Position numbers and translations under genes: made by a program
Notes under the pieces: model-generated
The model's input: only the letters and a program-made list of their open reading frames with translations
Told to the model about the DNA's origin: nothing
The model's database searches: none
Shown here: in pieces, positions 59,575 to 64,000 of the stretch
How the letters are laid out: every line of letters begins with the position of its first letter
How positions within the stretch are numbered: position 1 is the first letter of the stretch
Source: Erythrobacter sp.
GTDB taxonomy: Bacteria > Pseudomonadota > Alphaproteobacteria > Sphingomonadales > Sphingomonadaceae
Length of the DNA stretch: 64,000 nt
Direction: 5' to 3'
Assembly: GCA_025698865.1 (NCBI GenBank)
Contig: JAILWQ010000001.1
Span: forward strand, 930,001-994,000

Positions 59575-61161
59575 TCAGGGCACCAGCACCGTGTCGCGCG
59601 CCACGGACGCGGTTTCGGGATAGTCCATCGTATAATGCAGCCCCCGGCTTTCGTGGCGCTTCAGTGCGCTCTGCACGATCAGCCCGGCGGCCTGGTGGAG
59701 ATTGCGAAGTTCGATGAGGTCGGTCGTCACGCGGAAGCTGCCGTAATAATCCTCGATCTCCTTGCCGAGCATCTCGATCCGGTTGGCCGCGCGCTCCAGC
59801 CGCTTGGTGGTCCGCACGATGCCGACATAGTTCCACATGAAGCGGCGGATCTCGGTCCAGTTCTGCTTGATGACCACTTCCTCGTCGGAATCGGCGACGC
59901 GGCTCTCGTCCCATTCGAGGATTTCGGGCGGTGCCTCCAGCCCATTCCACTGGGCGAGGATGTCGCGCGCCGCCGCCTCGCCGAAGACGAAGCATTCGAG
60001 CAGCGAGTTGGAGGCGAGGCGATTGGCGCCGTGGAGCCCGCTCTCGGTGCATTCGCCCGCCGCCCACAGGCCCGGCAGGTCGGTCCGCGCGTCGAGCCCG
60101 ATGACCACGCCGCCGCAGGTGTAATGCTGGGCCGGCACGACGGGGATCGGCTCCTTCGTCATGTCGATGCCGAGCGAGAGCAGCTTTTCATGGATGGTCG
60201 GGAAATGCCCGCGCACGAAATCGGCGGGCTGGTGGCTGATGTCGAGATGGACGAAATCGAGGCCGTAGCGTTTGATCTGGTCGTCGTTCGCCCGGGCGAC
60301 GACATCGCGCGGCGCGAGTTCCATGCGTTCGGGATCGTAGCGCTCCATGTAGCGCTCGCCGGTTTCCGGATTGATCAGCCGCCCGCCCTCGCCGCGCACC
60401 GCCTCGGTGATAAGGAAGTTCTTGACCTCGAGATTGTAGAGGCAGGTCGGGTGGAACTGCATCATCTCCATGTTGGAGACGCGCGCGCCGGCGCGGTAGG
60501 CCATGGCGATCCCGTCTCCGGTCGCGCCGCGCGGCGCGGTGGAGAACTGGTAGACGCGCCCCGCCCCGCCCGCGGCCAGCACGGTGGCGCGCGCGACGTG
60601 CTTGACCACTCGCCCGCTCGCCTCGTCTAGGGCATAGACGCCCCAGACCCGGCCTGCGGCGGAGAAATCGACCTGGTTGCGCCCGGTGATGAAGTCGATG
60701 CAGGTCTGGCCGGGCACCAGGGTGATGTTCGGATTGGCGCGCGCGGCGTTGAGCAGCGCCTCCTGCACCGCCCAGCCGGTCGCATCGTCGACATGGACGA
60801 TCCGGCGGTGGCTGTGCCCGCCCTCGCGGGTGAGGTGGAGATTGCCGCTTTCGCGGTTGAAGGGCACGCCGAGCTCGGACAGCCGGTCGATGCTGGCGGG
60901 CGCGCGCTCGATGACGAATTCGACGACCTCGCGGTCGTTCAGCCCCGCCCCCGCGATCATCGTGTCGCGCACGTGATCCTCGAAGGTGTCGCCGGCGTCG
61001 AGGACCGCGGCGATCCCCCCTTGCGCCCAGGCTGTGCTGCCGCCGGTCAGGCTGCCCTTGGCGAGAACGCAGACCTTGCGGGTTTCGGCGAGCGCGAGCG
61101 CGGCGGTCAATCCGGCCGCGCCCGAGCCGATGACAAGCACGTCGTGCGTGTGAGAAGGCAT
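59575..61161 (-). CDS. nadB: L-aspartate oxidase
   Basis: First enzyme of bacterial NAD biosynthesis: oxidises L-aspartate to iminoaspartate using FAD, with O2 or fumarate as acceptor. It is 528 residues. Signatures: VLVIGSGAAGLTAALALAE (FAD loop), GSTAWAQGGIAAVLD, EGGHSHRRIVHVDDATG, FHPTCLYNLE, LAPRDVVARA, HYTCGGVVIG and ESGLHGANRLASNSLLECFVFG. Start ATG 61161 is favoured over ATG 61167 because the GGAGG site lies 6 bases upstream of it but would touch the earlier one. No nadA/nadC adjacent. Confidence 0.96.
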   Translation of the reverse strand: MPSHTHDVLVIGSGAAGLTAALALAETRKVCVLAKGSLTGGSTAWAQGGIAAVLDAGDTFEDHVRDTMIAGAGLNDREVVEFVIERAPASIDRLSELGVPFNRESGNLHLTREGGHSHRRIVHVDDATGWAVQEALLNAARANPNITLVPGQTCIDFITGRNQVDFSAAGRVWGVYALDEASGRVVKHVARATVLAAGGAGRVYQFSTAPRGATGDGIAMAYRAGARVSNMEMMQFHPTCLYNLEVKNFLITEAVRGEGGRLINPETGERYMERYDPERMELAPRDVVARANDDQIKRYGLDFVHLDISHQPADFVRGHFPTIHEKLLSLGIDMTKEPIPVVPAQHYTCGGVVIGLDARTDLPGLWAAGECTESGLHGANRLASNSLLECFVFGEAAARDILAQWNGLEAPPEILEWDESRVADSDEEVVIKQNWTEIRRFMWNYVGIVRTTKRLERAANRIEMLGKEIEDYYGSFRVTTDLIELRNLHQAAGLIVQSALKRHESRGLHYTMDYPETASVARDTVLVP

Positions 61162-61282
61162 GCCCATCCTCCGGCTTCAACACGCAAGCAGGGCGCGGCG
61201 CAAGAGGCTGCGCCTCTGTCCGGACGGCGAGCATGCCGCGCCCGACCGTATCAGGCGCGCGGGATGCTCGCCGAACGCGGGA

Positions 61283-61849
61283 TCAGAGCAGCATTTCGAG
61301 GTTGCGCCGCTCGGCCCCTGCAAACTGGCTGGTGAAGGCCGCGATCACCTCGGACACGTCGGGCCGGGCCGCTTCGCCCGCCGCGACCGCCTCGGCGGGC
61401 CCTGCGGAAACAGTGCTGCTGGCGGCGACCTGCTCGGTGATCGACCCCTTCGACGCGGTCAGCGTGCTGGCTTCCCCGAGCGGCGGCGCGCTGCGGCTCG
61501 GCCGCTCGGCAGTGCTGCTCGCGACCGGCGCGGACGAGGTGGTGCCGGAAGCCGGCGGGGAGACCGGTTCGGCGGCGGACGGCGCTTCGGGAGACGCCGA
61601 CTGCGCGGGCGGCGGCGCTTCGTAGGTCACCGGCTCGCTCGGCGCAGGCGAGGGCTGATAGGTCACGCCGGGTTCGCTGGGCGGAGGGTTCCCCTGCGAG
61701 CCTGCGCCATTCGACGACGGTTCGCTGGCTGCGGGCGGCGGCGGGCTGGAGGTTTCCGCCGCGGGTGAAGGCTGCGGCGAGGGGGCCGGTGCCGGTGCGG
61801 GGGTCGGTGTGGGTCGGGGGCCGAAGCCGATGACGGAAAAAAAGCTCAC
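61283..61849 (-). CDS. Proline/serine-rich low-complexity protein
   Basis: A 188-residue protein. The first 10 residues (MSFFSVIGFG) are hydrophobic, followed by long Pro/Ala/Ser/Thr-rich repeats and an ordinary helical C-terminus (EVIAAFTSQFAGAERRNLEML). No family recognised. It lacks a clear export signal. Codon pattern matches neighbours, so it is likely real. Confidence 0.65.
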   Translation of the reverse strand: MSFFSVIGFGPRPTPTPAPAPAPSPQPSPAAETSSPPPPAASEPSSNGAGSQGNPPPSEPGVTYQPSPAPSEPVTYEAPPPAQSASPEAPSAAEPVSPPASGTTSSAPVASSTAERPSRSAPPLGEASTLTASKGSITEQVAASSTVSAGPAEAVAAGEAARPDVSEVIAAFTSQFAGAERRNLEMLL

Positions 61850-62087
61850 GCTGCTGCTCCTTTCGGGAGTTTGGAATGGGCCATCCTAAGTCCCGGAGGA
61901 TTTACGCAATTCCCCCCGAAGCAGGATAAAAAACTCTTAACATTCGCGAGTTTGCGACGTCTCCGGCCCCGTTTGCCGCATTTGTGTCGCAATTCTCCAA
62001 CGACTCGCCTCCGCAGGGTTGGACAGTCGGCCGCTCCCGGATAGCGGGCGGACGGGGGCCAGACATCTTTCGGGAGGGTTGCAGCGA

Positions 62088-62276
62088 ATGAAGCTGGCTT
62101 ATCTTACTTGCGCGCTCGGCAGGCACAGCGTCGATCTCACCAATGCCCGGCGCACCCATGGCGGCCGCGTCGGCCGGTGCCGGCATTGCGCCACCGCGCT
62201 GGAAGAGGTCGCGCCGTTCGTCTGGAAGGCGCAGAAGGTTCACGATGCGGGGCTCGGCCACAGGCGCATGGGCTGA
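62088..62276 (+). CDS. Small zinc-ribbon-like protein
   Basis: A 62-residue protein: MKLAYLTCALGRHSVDLTNARR near the start, then GRVGRCRHCATALEEVAPFVWK. Cys8, His13 and CxxC (CRHC) would make a compact zinc site of the CxLGxH-CxxC type seen in many small proteobacterial proteins. GGGAGG lies 11 bases before ATG 62088. No functional assignment. Confidence 0.75.
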   Translation: MKLAYLTCALGRHSVDLTNARRTHGGRVGRCRHCATALEEVAPFVWKAQKVHDAGLGHRRMG

Positions 62277-62321
62277 TGCCCGGGCCGGCACGTCGTCCCC
62301 CGGCCCGCAAATCCCCGCCCC

Positions 62322-63257
62322 CTAGCCCGCGCCGGTCAGCTGGACGAACACGTCCTCCAGATCGGCTTCCCGCGTGGTGACATCCTCGATCGCATAGCCA
62401 TGCTGCTGGAGCAGCGCGAGGACCTGGCCCGCGCTGGTCTTGTCGCGATCGTAGGTGATCTCGATCCGGCGCGGCTCCACCACTTCGGCCTTGAGGAACG
62501 CCTCTTCCATCGGCGGGCCGGCGATATCCTTGTCGACCGTGATCGCGACGATCTTCTCGCGCGCCATGCCGATCAGGTCGCGGGTCGGCTTGTTGGCGAT
62601 CAGTTCGCCATGATTGATGATCGCGATCCGGTCGCACAATTGCTCGGCTTCCTCGAGATAGTGGGTGGTGAGGACCACCGTCACGCCCTCGCGGTTGAGC
62701 TCGGTCACCAGCTCCCACAATTGCCGTCGCAGCTCGACATCGACGCCCGCGGTCGGCTCGTCCAGCACCAGGATCGGGGGCGAGTGAACCATCGCCTTGG
62801 CGATCAGCAGGCGGCGTTTCATCCCGCCCGACAGCGTGCGGGCATAGGCATCGCGCTTGTCCGCCAGATGGACCGCGCGCAGCAGCTCCTCGCTCCTCCG
62901 CTCGCCCTTGCCGATGCCGTAGAAGCCACCCTGATTCTCCAGCACCTCGAACGGGGTGAAGAAGGGATCGAAGACGATTTCCTGCGGGACGATGCCGATG
63001 CTGCGCTTGGCATTGCGGGGGTGCTCGTCGATGTCGAAGCCCCAGATCTCGGCATTGCCCGATGTCTTGGTGACCAGCCCGGCGAGGATGTTGATCAGCG
63101 TCGACTTGCCTGCGCCGTTGGGGCCGAGCAGGCCGAAGACCTCGCCCTGCGGCACGTCGAAGCTGACGCCCTTCAACGCCAGCTTGTCCTCGCCACTCCC
63201 CGTTCCCGCATAGCGCTTCACGAGATTGTCGATGCGGATCGCGGGCTGTCCAGTCAT
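62322..63257 (-). CDS. ABC transporter ATP-binding protein
   Basis: A 311-residue ATPase of the ABC-2 type (drug or antibiotic export-like). Walker A: LGPNGAGKSTLINILAG; Q-loop IVPQEIVF; signature LSGGMKRRLLIAKA; Walker B ILVLDEPTAGVDVE; switch His in VLTTHYLEEAE. The C-terminal domain (EDVTTREADLEDVFVQLTG) is typical for exporter subunits, e.g. of multidrug or YadG-like systems. No permease lies within the window, but the gene ends the region before it on the minus strand, so a partner may have been lost or lie elsewhere. Start ATG 63257. Confidence 0.95.
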   Translation of the reverse strand: MTGQPAIRIDNLVKRYAGTGSGEDKLALKGVSFDVPQGEVFGLLGPNGAGKSTLINILAGLVTKTSGNAEIWGFDIDEHPRNAKRSIGIVPQEIVFDPFFTPFEVLENQGGFYGIGKGERRSEELLRAVHLADKRDAYARTLSGGMKRRLLIAKAMVHSPPILVLDEPTAGVDVELRRQLWELVTELNREGVTVVLTTHYLEEAEQLCDRIAIINHGELIANKPTRDLIGMAREKIVAITVDKDIAGPPMEEAFLKAEVVEPRRIEITYDRDKTSAGQVLALLQQHGYAIEDVTTREADLEDVFVQLTGAG

Positions 63258-63313
63258 GGCCCTGCGCCGTATAGGCTTGAGAGCGGGAGCGAAACCCACT
63301 ATCCGCCCCGGTC

Positions 63314-63574
63314 ATGAGCCTGCCCCCGCCCGAAGTCACCAAGGTCACCACACGCCGCGTCTGGTGCGACGGCGCGACCGACATCCGCAGCGGACAGCTC
63401 TACCGCGCCGCCGCGCTCGGCCATCCCAAGATCTATCTCCAGATCGACGAGCACGGCTATGTCGATTGCGGCTATTGCGACCGCCGCTTCGTGCTCGAGG
63501 GCGGCCCGGCGGACGGAGTGGATCAGGCGCAGCTGACCGACATTTCCGAAGGCGCGGACCCCGGACACCGCTAG
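63314..63574 (+). CDS. NDUFS6-type zinc-finger domain protein
   Basis: An 86-residue protein with a zinc finger: KIYLQIDEHGYVDCGYCDRRFVLEGG (CxxC plus upstream Cys/His), matching the bacterial NDUFS6-like family, in mitochondria part of complex I assembly. In alphaproteobacteria its role is unclear. Divergent from the ABC ATPase, 56 bases apart. Confidence 0.9.
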   Translation: MSLPPPEVTKVTTRRVWCDGATDIRSGQLYRAAALGHPKIYLQIDEHGYVDCGYCDRRFVLEGGPADGVDQAQLTDISEGADPGHR

Positions 63575-63607
63575 CGCGCACGGCGGGGAATGCCTACATC
63601 GCAAGGC

Positions 63608-64000
63608 ATGACCGCGACCTCCGCAAATTCGGCGACCGACGCCACCAGCCTGCTCTACAAGTCCGGGCAACTCGACTCCGACGAGGCGAAAGCGCTCACT
63701 GCCCGGCTGCTGTCTGGCACCGATGACGGCGAGCTGTACCTTCAGTTCATCGCGTCGGAGAGCTTCGCCTTCGACGACGGGCGGCTGAAGACCGCCGACT
63801 ATTCGCGCGATTCCGGCTTCGGCCTGCGCGGCGTGAGCGGCGAGACGACCGGCTTTGCCCATGCCAACGAGATCAGTGCGGCGGCGATCGCCCGCGCGGG
63901 CGAGACGCTGCAACTGCTCGATCCCGCGAAGGGCCAGCCGGCCCCGCCGCCGGCGCGCACCAATCGCTTCATGTACACCGATGCGAGCCCGCTCGACCTC
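63608..64000 (+). CDS. tldD: TldD/PmbA family metallopeptidase-like protein (3' end outside window)
   Basis: The first 131 residues of a TldD-like protein. Conserved elements in order are ELYLQFIASESFAFDDGRLK, GFGLRGVSGETTGFAHANEI and RFMYTDASPL, typical of the TldD N-terminus. TldD and PmbA (TldE) form a heterodimeric protease that processes modified peptides such as microcins. The start ATG 63608 has AAGG upstream. The frame runs off the window at 64000. Confidence 0.88.
   Translation, partial: MTATSANSATDATSLLYKSGQLDSDEAKALTARLLSGTDDGELYLQFIASESFAFDDGRLKTADYSRDSGFGLRGVSGETTGFAHANEISAAAIARAGETLQLLDPAKGQPAPPPARTNRFMYTDASPLDL

Noticed and set aside
1-64000. CRISPR arrays, rRNA genes, intact insertion sequences, prophage genes
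   Set aside because: No regularly spaced repeats, no rRNA-like sequence, no transposase or phage structural gene could be recognised on either strand.

Overview
The window is a contiguous, gene-dense chromosomal segment of a high-GC alphaproteobacterium. The best guess is order Sphingomonadales, family Erythrobacteraceae or Sphingomonadaceae (inference). Grounds: about 65% GC in typical genes, TonB-dependent receptors with the sphingomonad IIVTARRREES-type plug, a DUF2849/cysI/DUF934/cysH/cysG/cysD/cysN operon, TamA/TamB, a DUF3034 plus truncated-hemoglobin pair, and promoters matching the alphaproteobacterial general stress sigma factor EcfG. I saw no rRNA, CRISPR array, intact insertion sequence or prophage.

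Layout. 1-935: 3' end of ppc. 939-6334: periplasmic molybdenum aldehyde oxidoreductase operon (paoA-paoB-paoC-paoD-mocA, minus strand). 6480-14431: YihY, then tamA-tamB and a small lipoprotein. 14469-21553: seven overlapping genes for assimilatory sulfate reduction, with a divergent Lrp/AsnC regulator at 21660. 22184-28301: a MASE1/PAS hybrid histidine kinase, a GGDEF-EAL gene and a DUF3034 gene that have both lost their 5' ends where they meet near 27300, and an exported truncated hemoglobin. 28368-33911: mtnP-glpD-putA. 33908-37594: TetR regulator, TonB receptor and an exported LRAT-like protein. 37655-44873: dcd, an enoyl-reductase-like protein, DoxX, a ZnuD-type receptor, tRNA-Gly(GCC), a YbbN-like thioredoxin, a Lon-substrate-domain protein and MarC. 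44870-49735: lipoprotein, folD, yggT, argB and small proteins. 49736-51365: a lower-GC patch with an orphan histidine kinase. 51410-57119: nrdB and nrdA on either side of a small stress cluster (hydrophilic protein, two DUF2171 proteins, NTF2-like protein). 57596-64000: alpha/beta hydrolase, TraB/GumN, nadB, a Pro-rich protein, a small zinc protein, an ABC ATPase, an NDUFS6-like zinc finger and the 5' end of a TldD/PmbA protein.

Main observations. (1) Near 27300 two head-to-head genes both lack their N-terminal halves, which indicates a deletion or a mis-join in the assembly. (2) CysN carries a C-terminal APS-kinase-like domain that has lost its P-loop, while CysH has the four cluster cysteines of an APS reductase, so sulfate assimilation appears to bypass PAPS. 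(3) Two neighbouring small genes have textbook EcfG promoters (GGAAC-N16/17-CGTT), and a third has a near match. (4) An exported protein carries an NCxHF motif like the LRAT/permuted NlpC-P60 fold. (5) nrdA and nrdB share NrdR-box-like sites.
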